NCBI RefSeq assembly: GCF_001425625.1
Contig: NZ_LMCP01000003.1
Span: forward strand, 1 to 64,000
Reading direction: 5' to 3'
Length of the DNA stretch: 64,000 bases
Source: Mesorhizobium sp. Root102
GTDB lineage: Bacteria > Pseudomonadota > Alphaproteobacteria > Rhizobiales > Rhizobiaceae
The notes beneath the pieces are model-generated. The model did not search any database and was not told where the DNA came from. It saw only the letters and a list, made by a program, of their open reading frames with translations. The position numbers and the translations under genes were made by a program. This document shows, piece by piece, positions 56,802 to 64,000 of the stretch. Position 1 is the first letter of the stretch; every line of letters starts with the position of its first letter.

Positions 56802-57628
56802 GACGCGCCCCCCGGTTGATGGCTGGAGCGCAGCATCGTTCGCAACTGAACCACCAGCCTGACGAACTCCGGATCTTCGGTAACCGACAGGTCGCGCGGA
56901 TAAGGCAGCGCAATGTCGAGGCTCTCGGTGATCCGCCCCGGCTTGATCCCCAGCACGTGAACATGGCGTGACAGGTGGATGGCCTCGTCGATGGAATGGG
57001 TGACGAGCACGATCGTCTTGCCGGTACGCTGCCAGATCTCCAGCAGCGACTGGCCCATGGAATCGCGGGTAATGGCGTCGAGCGCACCGAACGGTTCGTC
57101 CATCAGCAGCACGGCCGGGTCGAGCGCCAGGGCTCGTGCGATGGCGACCCGTTGCCGCATGCCGCCCGACAGTTCGTTTGGGCGCTTGTGGGCGCTGTCG
57201 CCCAACCCCACCAGTTCCAGCATCTCCTGCCCGCGCGCCCGCAGATCCGAGCGCGACAGCGACTTGTCGGCGATACCGAGCAGCAGCGAGGCATTGTCGA
57301 CGGCACTTTTCCAGGGGAGCAGGTTGGCGTCCTGAAAGACGAGGCCGATCATGCGCTTGCGCGCCGCCTCGACCGGCGCGAGCCCCGCGATCGAAACGCT
57401 GCCCTGGGTCGGCTGCACCAACCCGGCCAGCACCTTGAGCAAGGTGCTCTTGCCACAGCCGGAAGGACCGATAAGGGAGACGAACGACCCCTTTGGCACC
57501 GAAAGATCGATATTCCTAAGGATCAACTGCCGGGCGATGACCACCGAAACGCCTTTGGCGGAGATCAGATCGTCATGGCGGATATGGGCCGGCCTGTCGC
57601 CGGCGGTTCGAATGGTTTCAATGCGCAT
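56798..57628 (-). CDS. ABC transporter ATPase (SsuB/ThiZ type)
   Basis: 276 aa. Walker [11 protein letters not shown]-loop [14 protein letters not shown], signature [15 protein letters not shown], Walker [17 protein letters not shown] and the H-loop VTHSIDEAI are all intact. It energises the NMT1-type importer. It follows the dehydrogenase gene by 130 nt, on the same strand. Confidence 0.9.
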   Translation of the reverse strand: MRIETIRTAGDRPAHIRHDDLISAKGVSVVIARQLILRNIDLSVPKGSFVSLIGPSGCGKSTLLKVLAGLVQPTQGSVSIAGLAPVEAARKRMIGLVFQDANLLPWKSAVDNASLLLGIADKSLSRSDLRARGQEMLELVGLGDSAHKRPNELSGGMRQRVAIARALALDPAVLLMDEPFGALDAITRDSMGQSLLEIWQRTGKTIVLVTHSIDEAIHLSRHVHVLGIKPGRITESLDIALPYPRDLSVTEDPEFVRLVVQLRTMLRSSHQPGGAS

Positions 57629-57758
57629 GGCTTGTCGCCCCGCGCGCTGTTTTCTGCCGCACCCGCACCATCTTGATGGCGAAGGCGCCCTTCACACAAA
57701 CAGCCGACCGGTGGAACTCCTCAAGCCGGCCTGCCCTCTGCGCTCCATGTGACATTGG

Positions 57759-58691
57759 CTACTCCCGGCCTTCCAGGATGCGCCGCACCGCGACAAGCTT
57801 GCGCGCCCGTTCGCCCTGCAGCACCTTTGTCTGCTCGAGCGTATAGGCAAACATGCCCTCGCCCGACTTGATGCCGAACTTCGACGCAGCCGTCTTCTCT
57901 AGCACAATCGGCGCGACATCGTCGCGATTGGAGAGATCGGCATTCAGGAAGGATGAGACGGATTTGTAGATATCCAGCCCCGCCATATCGAGCAGCGCCA
58001 TCGGGCCGATGACGGCGATCTTGTAGCCGATGCCCCACGACACGCAGGTGTCGAGATCTTCCGGCTCGATGACGCCGCGCTCGACGAGGTCGACCGCCTC
58101 GCGCAGCAGCGCATAGAGCACGCGGTTCTCGACGAAGCCCGGAACGTCCTTCTTCACCACCACCGGCAGCAGGCCGATAGAGCGAATGAGGTCGCGGATA
58201 ACAGCCACGGTTTCAGGCGCGGTCTTTTCGCCGCCGATCACCTCGATCATCGGTATGATGTGCGGCGGGTTCGACCAGTGCATGCCGACCATCCGCTCAG
58301 GATGCGAGATATGCGCCTGCAGCGTGGTGATCGGGATGCCCGACGTGTCGGAAGCGACGATGACGGACGGGCCGATCAGCGGATCGATGTCGCGATAGGT
58401 CTGCGCCTTGATGTCGATATTCTCGGGCACATTCTCGATCACCAGTTCGGCGCCGTCGACGGCCTCGGCGATCGTCTCGACGAAACGTACGCTGCCGGTG
58501 CCTGTCACGGGCGCCTTGATGTCGAGACGGTCGAGCACGCCGCCGGCGAGATCAAGCATGCCGCGGGCACGCTCGACTGCCGCCTGCGAAACATCATACG
58601 CCGTGACATCGAGCCCACCGCGCGAAAGCCGCGCGGCGATGCCCGGACCCATCGTTCCCAGCCCGATGAGAGCGGCGCGCTTGATCATCAT
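57759..58691 (-). CDS. FHMPC 5-dehydrogenase-like 3-hydroxyacyl-CoA-dehydrogenase-fold enzyme
   Basis: 310 aa. It has N-terminal NAD motif IGLGTMGPGIAARLSRGG, ENVPENIDIK, ASDTSGIPIT, and the His/Glu dyad in MVGMHWSNPPHIIPMIEVIG (His138, Glu150). The C-terminal helical domain includes VVVKKDVPGFVENRVLYALL. Length, the HWSNPP active site and the B6 setting resemble M. loti 5-formyl-3-hydroxy-2-methylpyridine-4-carboxylate dehydrogenase (mlr6793), which makes the 4,5-dicarboxylate. The name is by resemblance and context; another hydroxyacid dehydrogenase role is possible. It overlaps the GST gene by 4 nt. Confidence 0.7.
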   Translation of the reverse strand: MMIKRAALIGLGTMGPGIAARLSRGGLDVTAYDVSQAAVERARGMLDLAGGVLDRLDIKAPVTGTGSVRFVETIAEAVDGAELVIENVPENIDIKAQTYRDIDPLIGPSVIVASDTSGIPITTLQAHISHPERMVGMHWSNPPHIIPMIEVIGGEKTAPETVAVIRDLIRSIGLLPVVVKKDVPGFVENRVLYALLREAVDLVERGVIEPEDLDTCVSWGIGYKIAVIGPMALLDMAGLDIYKSVSSFLNADLSNRDDVAPIVLEKTAASKFGIKSGEGMFAYTLEQTKVLQGERARKLVAVRRILEGRE

Positions 58692-59308
58692 GCCGCCTTT
58701 GCGGGAGCAGCGGCGGTTGCCGCCTTGAAGGCCGGCCGAGCGGCGATCGCGGCCACCCAGCGCTCAAGATTGGGCATCGACGGCCGGTCGATCTTGAAAT
58801 CGACGCAGCGCTTCAGGATCGGCGCGCAGGCGATGTCGGCAAGAGTCAGCTTGCCGAGCGCCAGGAAGTCCTTGCCGGCCAGGTGGCCGTCGATGATCTT
58901 GAGCTGCGCGACAAGGTCCTTCACTTGTTCCTTGTATTCGGCGGTCTGTTCCTCGGGCGTCAGCTTGGCGCCCTTGAAGGCCGCCAGGTAGCCGGGATTG
59001 ACCGCCGCCAGCAGGAAGTCCATCCAGCGTTCGACCTCGGTCTTTTCCGCCGGCGTGGCGCCATTCAACTGTTCGCCGCCGGATGCCGCGAGATAGCGCA
59101 GTATGGTGTTGGACTCCCAGATCACGGTGTCGCCGTCGACCAGCGTCGGCACCTTGGAGGTCGGGTTGAGCGCCTTGTACTCCGCCGTCTGGGTGTTCTC
59201 GAACTGGCGGCCGTAGTCCTCGCGCTTGTAGGGCGCCCCAAGCTCTTCGAGCATGAAGAGCACCTTCTGGACGTTGCCTGATGTCTGGCGGCCTAAGAGC
59301 TTGTACAT
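58688..59308 (-). CDS. Glutathione S-transferase family protein
   Basis: 206 aa. The thioredoxin-fold N-terminal half has the start YKLLGRQTSGNVQKVLFMLE and glutathione-binding LNPTSKVPTLVDGDTVIWES. The C-terminal helical domain includes GKLTLADIACAPILKR. It could detoxify or isomerise a ring-opened intermediate, as maleylpyruvate isomerase does in gentisate catabolism, but it lacks the zeta-class SSCxWRVRIAL motif. It is co-operonic with a gentisate-dioxygenase-like cupin. Confidence 0.86.
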   Translation of the reverse strand: MYKLLGRQTSGNVQKVLFMLEELGAPYKREDYGRQFENTQTAEYKALNPTSKVPTLVDGDTVIWESNTILRYLAASGGEQLNGATPAEKTEVERWMDFLLAAVNPGYLAAFKGAKLTPEEQTAEYKEQVKDLVAQLKIIDGHLAGKDFLALGKLTLADIACAPILKRCVDFKIDRPSMPNLERWVAAIAARPAFKAATAAAPAKAA

Positions 59309-59334
59309 GTCGTCTCCTCGATTGTGTCCAAGGC

Positions 59335-59742
59335 CTACTTGCCCGCCGGCAGCGGCTTATAGACGATGGCGTCCATTTCGATCTTGGTGTTGATGACCGC
59401 CTTTGCCTCGACGGTCGTGCGCGCGAGGACGGCGTCGCCGATACCTTCGAGGAACGCCTTGTTGTAGCGGCCGAAATCGCGCGTATCCTCAAGATAGGTG
59501 GTGATCCGCACGACATCCGACAGCGTCGCGCCTTCATGCGCGATGACGCGCGCGATGGTCTTCAACGTGGCCAGCGTCTCTTCCTCGATCGTGCCGCTGA
59601 TCATGTTGTTGTTCTCGTCCTTCGGCACCTGGCCCGAGACGAAGATGAAATCGCCGGCACGCACCGCCGGATGAAACGGCAGGTTCGGGTTCTTGTTGCC
59701 GATGGCGTAGTGGCTGGCGGATTTTCGCGTGCTGTCGCTCAA
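59335..59742 (-). CDS. RidA-family (YjgF/YER057c) protein
   Basis: 135 aa from a TTG with AGGAG 5 nt upstream. PFHPAVRAGDFIFVSGQVPK, ATLKTIARVIAHEGATLSDV and ARTTVEAKAVI give the trimeric RidA fold; the Arg in LARTTV fits the imine/enamine-deaminating subgroup. Such proteins hydrolyse enamine or imine intermediates. Within an operon that may open a pyridine ring, an enamine product would be a sensible substrate (inference). Confidence 0.87.
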   Translation of the reverse strand: MSDSTRKSASHYAIGNKNPNLPFHPAVRAGDFIFVSGQVPKDENNNMISGTIEEETLATLKTIARVIAHEGATLSDVVRITTYLEDTRDFGRYNKAFLEGIGDAVLARTTVEAKAVINTKIEMDAIVYKPLPAGK

Positions 59743-59751
59743 TGCCTGCTC

Positions 59752-60909
59752 CTAGAGAACGCTGGTTTCGATGATGTCGACACCACGGATGCGATCGATC
59801 AGGTAGACGATGCCACGGTCGTCGATGGTCACGTCGTTGGACGAGGAACGCTCCGCTCCCTCCGGCGCGTCGGGCATGAAATGGCCGACCTCCTTTGGTG
59901 CGAACGGGTCGGCGATGTCGACGAGGCGAAGCCCCTGCGCGAACCATGCAAACGGGATGATCGTGCCCTTGAACCGTTCGGAAGGCTGATGGCAGCCCGT
60001 CATCGGCGGTTGCGGCTCACCGTCCGGGTCGAGGCCCGGCACCTGGAACGTAGAGATCGGCAACGGGTTGGTCTCGTCGGTGATGTCGTAAATCCATGTG
60101 AAGGCCGGCGGTGATGGCCGAAGCTTGGCGACATCCTCGTCCGCCACCACCATGATGCTGCGACCCTTGAGCGGCTGTGGGATCGGCAGGCAGGTGTGGG
60201 TGGGATGCGGAAAGCTCGGGCTCGAATTGACGTGTGAGACCAGCTTCGGCTTGCTGATGTCCGAAATGTCGAGGATGAACAGGCCGTGATGCCAGTAGCT
60301 GACATAGAGCCGGTCGCCCATGCGCAGCGGATGGTGGCAACGCGGCGTGACATAGTCATGCCAGGGGTATTCTTCGCCACCGCCGGTCCACTGGCCGGGT
60401 ATCCACCAGCGTCCGACCTCGACTGGCTTCGTGGGATCGATCAGGTCGAGGATCATCACGATATTGCCGACATAACCGTCGGCGGTCGGCGAGATGTAGA
60501 CGTAACGGCCGTCGAAGTCGTAGCGGTGGACGCCCTTGCCTCCGGTTATCCATTTCGAGATGAGCTTGGGCTGTGCCGGCTTGGTGGTGTCGTAGAGCGC
60601 CAGTCCGCCACCGAAATCGGCGGGGCCGGCGTCGCCAAAGCGCTCGTGGTTGATGATCATCAGCCCGTCCTTGGCGCGCACCTTGTGCGAGTGCCAGCCG
60701 GGCGGAACATCGATCGTGGCTATCTTGCGCGGATTGCGTGGGTCGGAAATGTCGACCAGCGTCGTGCCGCTCGGCGGCCGCATATGGCCGATATAGAGGA
60801 TGTTGCCGTCGACCCAGACCTGGCCGCCGCCTGGGCAGTCGACGTGGCCGATCTGCTTGGTGTTGAACGCCGAAACCAAATGCATACGCCCTTGCTGCTG
60901 AAACGTCAT
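59752..60909 (-). CDS. LVIVD-repeat beta-propeller protein
   Basis: 385 aa. Repeated LVDISDPRNPRKIA-, IYDITDETNPLPIS-, LVDIADPFAPKEVG- and LDISDISKPKLVS-like segments form a beta-propeller of LVIVD repeats. There is no signal peptide, so it is probably cytoplasmic. His-rich stretches (HSHKVRAKDGLMIINHERFG, TGCHQPSERF) could hold a metal. The family has few defined functions. It lies between the dioxygenase-like and RidA genes with gaps of 54 and 9 nt, so it likely takes part in the same pathway. Confidence 0.8.
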   Translation of the reverse strand: MTFQQQGRMHLVSAFNTKQIGHVDCPGGGQVWVDGNILYIGHMRPPSGTTLVDISDPRNPRKIATIDVPPGWHSHKVRAKDGLMIINHERFGDAGPADFGGGLALYDTTKPAQPKLISKWITGGKGVHRYDFDGRYVYISPTADGYVGNIVMILDLIDPTKPVEVGRWWIPGQWTGGGEEYPWHDYVTPRCHHPLRMGDRLYVSYWHHGLFILDISDISKPKLVSHVNSSPSFPHPTHTCLPIPQPLKGRSIMVVADEDVAKLRPSPPAFTWIYDITDETNPLPISTFQVPGLDPDGEPQPPMTGCHQPSERFKGTIIPFAWFAQGLRLVDIADPFAPKEVGHFMPDAPEGAERSSSNDVTIDDRGIVYLIDRIRGVDIIETSVL

Positions 60910-60963
60910 TTCGATGCCCCCGCCGCCATTGGCGGCGGGACAGTGCTTGCCGAAGGACCGGAA

Positions 60964-62115
60964 CTAGACGAGGCGGAGCAGATCGCCGGCCTGGTTGCGG
61001 CCCCAGCGCTTGTAGAGGAGCAGCGCCTTCTGCGTCGGCGCATCGGTGGCGCCGAAGAAGATCACCGGCTCGCTTGAAGAGCCGTTGACATGTTCGACCC
61101 ACGATCCGCCGGGTATGGCGATGGTGTCGAACTGGTTCCAGTCATAGCGTTTGCCGTCGATGATCGAATGGCCGTTGCCGCGGAACGGCGCCAAAAGCAG
61201 GCTGGCGGTCTCGCGCTGCGGCAAGGTCTTCTCACCGGGGCGCAGCATCTGCACGTAGAAATTGATGGTGTGAAAGACGGGGCCGCCGGTGGTCGGATCT
61301 ACATAGTCGATGACGATGCCTTCATGAGGGTCGCCATCCCAATCCTTGTGGGCCTCGAGGACCGCTTCCATCTTCTCCCAGCGATAGACGTACATCGGCG
61401 ACGACAGGCCGCCGCCGCGCTTGTGGTCGACGAAACGCGGCATCAGGCCGCCCTCGCCATAGATGCGCTGTGAGTAGTCGCTCGGATAGCGGGCGGTCTG
61501 CACCTTCTTCTCGACTTCCTTGCCGTCGACCATCTCGGTGTATTTGTGGTCGAAATGCACGGCATGCAGCGTCTCAACCAGCGGCAGGTCGAGCACCGAC
61601 AGGTTGACCGCCTGCTCGCCGCCGACGGTGCCATGATTGTGCCAGGCGTCGTTGGGCGTCAGCACCATGTCGCCGGGGCCGAAGACTACGTCTTCGCCTT
61701 CGACGCCTGTGAAGTTGCCCTTGCCGGTCAGGCCGAAGCGGATGGCGCTCGGCGAGTGCTTGTGCGGCGGCATGATCTCGTCGGGATCATTCAAGCGGTA
61801 GGCCGTGTACATGGTGCTGACCGATGCGCGCTTGGGCGCAAGTCCAGGATTGACCAGGATCAGCGAGCGGCGCTCGCTGTCGTCCATGGTCACCAGTTCG
61901 GCGGCGCGCTGCAGCAGCGGCTCGATGTCCGAATAGGACCACACGAAGGGAACGGCCTTCGACGTCGCCATCAGTTGCTTGATCTCGTCATGGTCGACGC
62001 CTTCCGACGTCGCCCAGAACGGAAACATGTTCTTTTCGTAGAGAGCGTCATAGAGGCCCTTGAGTGCTGCCTTCTTGTTGGTGAGCACATCGTTAGCTGG
62101 TTGCGCCAGGGACAT
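60964..62115 (-). CDS. Gentisate 1,2-dioxygenase-like double-cupin protein
   Basis: 383 aa from the ATG at 62115, with GAGAGGT 7 nt upstream; a GTG three codons earlier falls inside that site. Two cupin domains are visible. The first has the Fe-ligand pattern MPPHKHSPSAIRFGLTGKG ... PNDAWHNHGTVGG, like the HxH...H set of gentisate and 1-hydroxy-2-naphthoate dioxygenases. The second is around HTINFYVQMLRPG and GSWVEHVNGSSSE. It should add O2 across a ring bearing a hydroxyl and a carboxyl. In the B6 operon setting a hydroxypyridine carboxylate is a candidate substrate (inference). Confidence 0.82.
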   Translation of the reverse strand: MSLAQPANDVLTNKKAALKGLYDALYEKNMFPFWATSEGVDHDEIKQLMATSKAVPFVWSYSDIEPLLQRAAELVTMDDSERRSLILVNPGLAPKRASVSTMYTAYRLNDPDEIMPPHKHSPSAIRFGLTGKGNFTGVEGEDVVFGPGDMVLTPNDAWHNHGTVGGEQAVNLSVLDLPLVETLHAVHFDHKYTEMVDGKEVEKKVQTARYPSDYSQRIYGEGGLMPRFVDHKRGGGLSSPMYVYRWEKMEAVLEAHKDWDGDPHEGIVIDYVDPTTGGPVFHTINFYVQMLRPGEKTLPQRETASLLLAPFRGNGHSIIDGKRYDWNQFDTIAIPGGSWVEHVNGSSSEPVIFFGATDAPTQKALLLYKRWGRNQAGDLLRLV

Positions 62116-62404
62116 ATCGGACACCTCTCGTCACGAAGAAAATGCTTCTAACCAACTCAACCGTATTCGCATTGGTTTTGCTCGACAATCCCCAAATTGC
62201 GAAATTTATAAGTTTTTGGTTGAAGTGCATTTTCGACAGGCAAATACCCAAAAATAGGCAGGAATGGCCAAAAATTCGCACAGAACATGCTCAGGAAGGC
62301 AGAGTGAAGCCTGTTCGTTACGGCCGTGCAGGCTCACGGCAGTTCAACCAATGTAGATTTTTAGTCTCAACCAAAAGATTTTGGTTGCATCCCGGCCGCC
62401 GCTA
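62116..62404. promoter_or_regulatory. AT-rich intergenic region upstream of operon B
   Basis: 289 bp, noticeably more AT-rich than its surroundings, between the dioxygenase-like gene and the GMC gene, both on the minus strand. It contains TCAACCAA at 62344 and 62367 and the complement TTGGTTGA at 62216, which may be a regulator site. The operon B promoter is expected here. No gene is seen. Confidence 0.5.
62368..62387. terminator. 20-bp palindrome after the GMC gene
   Basis: CAACCAAAA, GA, TTTTGGTTG: exact 9-bp arms with 2 nt between, 18 nt downstream of the minus-strand GMC stop. It could act as terminator of that gene or as an operator for operon B. Confidence 0.4.
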
Positions 62405-64000
62405 TTAGGCCGCCACGCTCTGTTGAGCGCGGTTGCGGATCAGATCGACGGCCTTTTCGGCGATCATGATCACCGCCGCATTGATGTTGCCGCAGACGAG
62501 ATCCGGCATCACGGAGGCGTCCACGACACGAAGTCCGGCAACGCCGCGTACCCGCAATTCCGGATCGACCACCGACTCCGCATCGATACCCATACGGCAC
62601 GTGCCGGCCGGATGATGCACGGTGATCGACGTCTTGCGGATGTGCTCGTCGATCTCTTCGTCGCTCTCGCATTTCGGTCCGGGGAAGAATTCCGCGCCAA
62701 CGAACGGGGCCATGGAAGGCTGGCTTGCAAGGTTGCGCGCAACACGAAAGCCGGCGCGAAGCGACTGCCAGTCACGCTGCGAGGACAGGAAGTTCTGATG
62801 GATCAGCGGAGCGGCGACCGGATCGCTCGACGCCAGCTTGACGCTGCCACGGCTCTCCGGCTGCACGGCGACGATACGGGTCGCAAAGCCGTCGGCGAAC
62901 GGTGCCTTGAATGGCGACATGTAAGGCCATGCCCCAAGCGGTGCGGCGGTGAAAAGCAGCTGGACGTCCGGCAACGGCCGGCTTGCATCGCTTTTCAGAA
63001 ATGCCACGACGCCGCCAGGCACATCTCCCGAAAAGCCCTTTCCGGTGAGATAGGTCTTGACGAAATCCAGCCCGATACGATCGGCCCGCATCATCTTGAG
63101 AAACGGTCCGGGCTGTTTGCGTCGATACATCAGGATGACCGAAACATGGTCCTGCAAATTCTTTCCGATCTGCGCACGATCAACCTTCGTCTCGATGCCA
63201 TGCGCCGCCAGTTCGCCGCTGTCGCCTATGCCCGACAGCATCATGAGTTGCGGCGTGTTGATGACGCCGCCGGCAAGCAGAACCTCGCGCCGCGCGAGAA
63301 CCTCATGGCTCGCCCCGCCTCTGGTGTAGGCAACGCCCGTTGCGCGCCCATCCTTCAGGAGGATCTTCGTCGCCATCGCGCCGGTCAGAACCTTGACGTT
63401 GCCGCGGCGCATGGCGGGCCGCAGATAGGCGGTCGCGGTCGAGCAGCGCCGGCCGTTCGCAATTGTCATCTGCAAACGGCCGAAGCCTTCCTGGACGGCG
63501 CCGTTGTAGTCTTCGGTCTGCGGGTATCCGGCGTCACGGCTGGCCGTGGCGAAGGCATCGATCAATTCATCCTTGTAACGGCAGAACTGGGTGTTCAGCG
63601 GCCCGCTGCCGCCACGATACCGGCTTTCGCCCGCTTCCCAGCGCTCCTGCTTCTTGAAGTAGGGCAGCACCCTGTCGAACGACCAGTCCGTCAGGCCGCT
63701 TGCCGCCCAGCGATCGTAATCGCCGCGATTGCCGCGCACATAGGCCATTGCGTTGGTGGAAGAAGAGCCTCCGATAACCTTGCCGCGCGCGCATTCGACC
63801 TTGCGCCCGCCGACATTGGCCTCGGGCTCGCAGAAATACATCCAGTCGTGGCGGCGCTCGGTCAGTATCTTGCCCCAACCAAGCGGGATGTGGATCATCG
63901 GATCGCGGTCCCAATCTCCCGCCTCCAGCAGAAGCACCGACACCGCGGGGTCTTCGCTCAGCCTGTTCGCCAGCACGCAGCCGGCCGATCCCGCACCGAC
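62405..64000 (-). CDS. GMC oxidoreductase, pyridoxine 4-oxidase-like (5' end beyond window)
   Basis: At least 531 residues; the frame continues through the right edge, where [20 protein letters not shown] is the FAD-binding start of the GMC family. Further signatures are [35 protein letters not shown], and the C-terminal [10 protein letters not shown] with [20 protein letters not shown], which supplies the catalytic His and partner residue. Local sequence such as [20 protein letters not shown] resembles M. loti pyridoxine 4-oxidase (mll6785). It would oxidise pyridoxine with O2 to pyridoxal, feeding the enzymes of operon A. Choline-dehydrogenase-like activity is the alternative. Confidence 0.8.
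   Translation of the reverse strand, partial: VGAGSAGCVLANRLSEDPAVSVLLLEAGDWDRDPMIHIPLGWGKILTERRHDWMYFCEPEANVGGRKVECARGKVIGGSSSTNAMAYVRGNRGDYDRWAASGLTDWSFDRVLPYFKKQERWEAGESRYRGGSGPLNTQFCRYKDELIDAFATASRDAGYPQTEDYNGAVQEGFGRLQMTIANGRRCSTATAYLRPAMRRGNVKVLTGAMATKILLKDGRATGVAYTRGGASHEVLARREVLLAGGVINTPQLMMLSGIGDSGELAAHGIETKVDRAQIGKNLQDHVSVILMYRRKQPGPFLKMMRADRIGLDFVKTYLTGKGFSGDVPGGVVAFLKSDASRPLPDVQLLFTAAPLGAWPYMSPFKAPFADGFATRIVAVQPESRGSVKLASSDPVAAPLIHQNFLSSQRDWQSLRAGFRVARNLASQPSMAPFVGAEFFPGPKCESDEEIDEHIRKTSITVHHPAGTCRMGIDAESVVDPELRVRGVAGLRVVDASVMPDLVCGNINAAVIMIAEKAVDLIRNRAQQSVAA

Noticed and set aside
58688..59308. Maleylpyruvate isomerase assignment for the GST gene, which would complete a gentisate pathway
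   Set aside because: The zeta-class active-site motif is not present, and no fumarylpyruvate hydrolase gene is in the window.

Overview
The window is GC-rich chromosomal DNA of a Mesorhizobium-like member of the Rhizobiales. Support for this comes from gene content: several ABC importers, amine and amino-acid catabolic genes, ECF sigma/anti-sigma pairs, an ExsH-like type I secreted glycanase, and a vitamin B6 degradation set whose proteins look like the characterised Mesorhizobium loti enzymes. No rRNA, tRNA or CRISPR array was seen. The left edge carries the tail of an IS481-type transposase.

Region 1 (0.2-20.7 kb) is a catabolic island for amines or amino acids. It holds an ArgE-like deacetylase, a hydroxyacid dehydrogenase, a cupin, two aldehyde dehydrogenases (one of succinate-semialdehyde type), a tartrate/malate dehydrogenase, two DAO-type flavoproteins, two HAD dehalogenase-like proteins, two related tandem-GNAT proteins, a class III aminotransferase, a complete Dpp-like importer with a fused ATPase, and an Lrp/AsnC regulator. 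Five 15-bp CRGMA-N5-TKCYG-like palindromes lie in its intergenic regions and suggest one Lrp regulon.

Region 2 (20.7-28.7 kb) couples an HyuA/HyuB hydantoinase/oxoprolinase pair to a two-protein flavin/iron-sulfur oxidase of the HcnAB/opine-oxidase type. A LysR gene follows, and then a divergent DAO-type subunit. The two promoters facing the LysR gene share the palindrome ATARG-N5-CTTAT.

Region 3 (28.7-41.8 kb) is partly decayed. It has an ECF sigma/anti-sigma operon with four small overlapping genes, a ClC antiporter, a frameshifted FAD monooxygenase, small exported or membrane proteins, a winged-helix/TPR regulator and a degP fragment. Two decayed copies of the ECF sigma gene keep the same promoter, GGAATA-N17-GTATA, ending 6 nt before the ATG.

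Region 4 (41.8-46.7 kb) has an EF-hand protein, an exported TGPNG-repeat protein, a second ECF sigma unit with a membrane protein and a CnrX-like periplasmic protein, a GH16 glycanase and a TauE/SafE permease.

Region 5 (46.8-64 kb, mostly minus strand) is a vitamin B6 catabolic region. Operon A encodes a BMP-type importer followed by 4-pyridoxolactonase, pyridoxamine-pyruvate aminotransferase and pyridoxal 4-dehydrogenase. Operon B encodes a gentisate-dioxygenase-like cupin, an LVIVD protein, RidA, a GST, an FHMPC-dehydrogenase-like enzyme and an NMT1-type importer. A pyridoxine 4-oxidase-like GMC gene runs off the right edge. The usual lower-pathway genes (4-pyridoxate dehydrogenase, HMPDC decarboxylase, MHPC oxygenase, AAMS hydrolase) are absent from the window. 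Operon B may therefore be an alternative way of opening the pyridine ring; this is the most interesting candidate for undescribed biology here.
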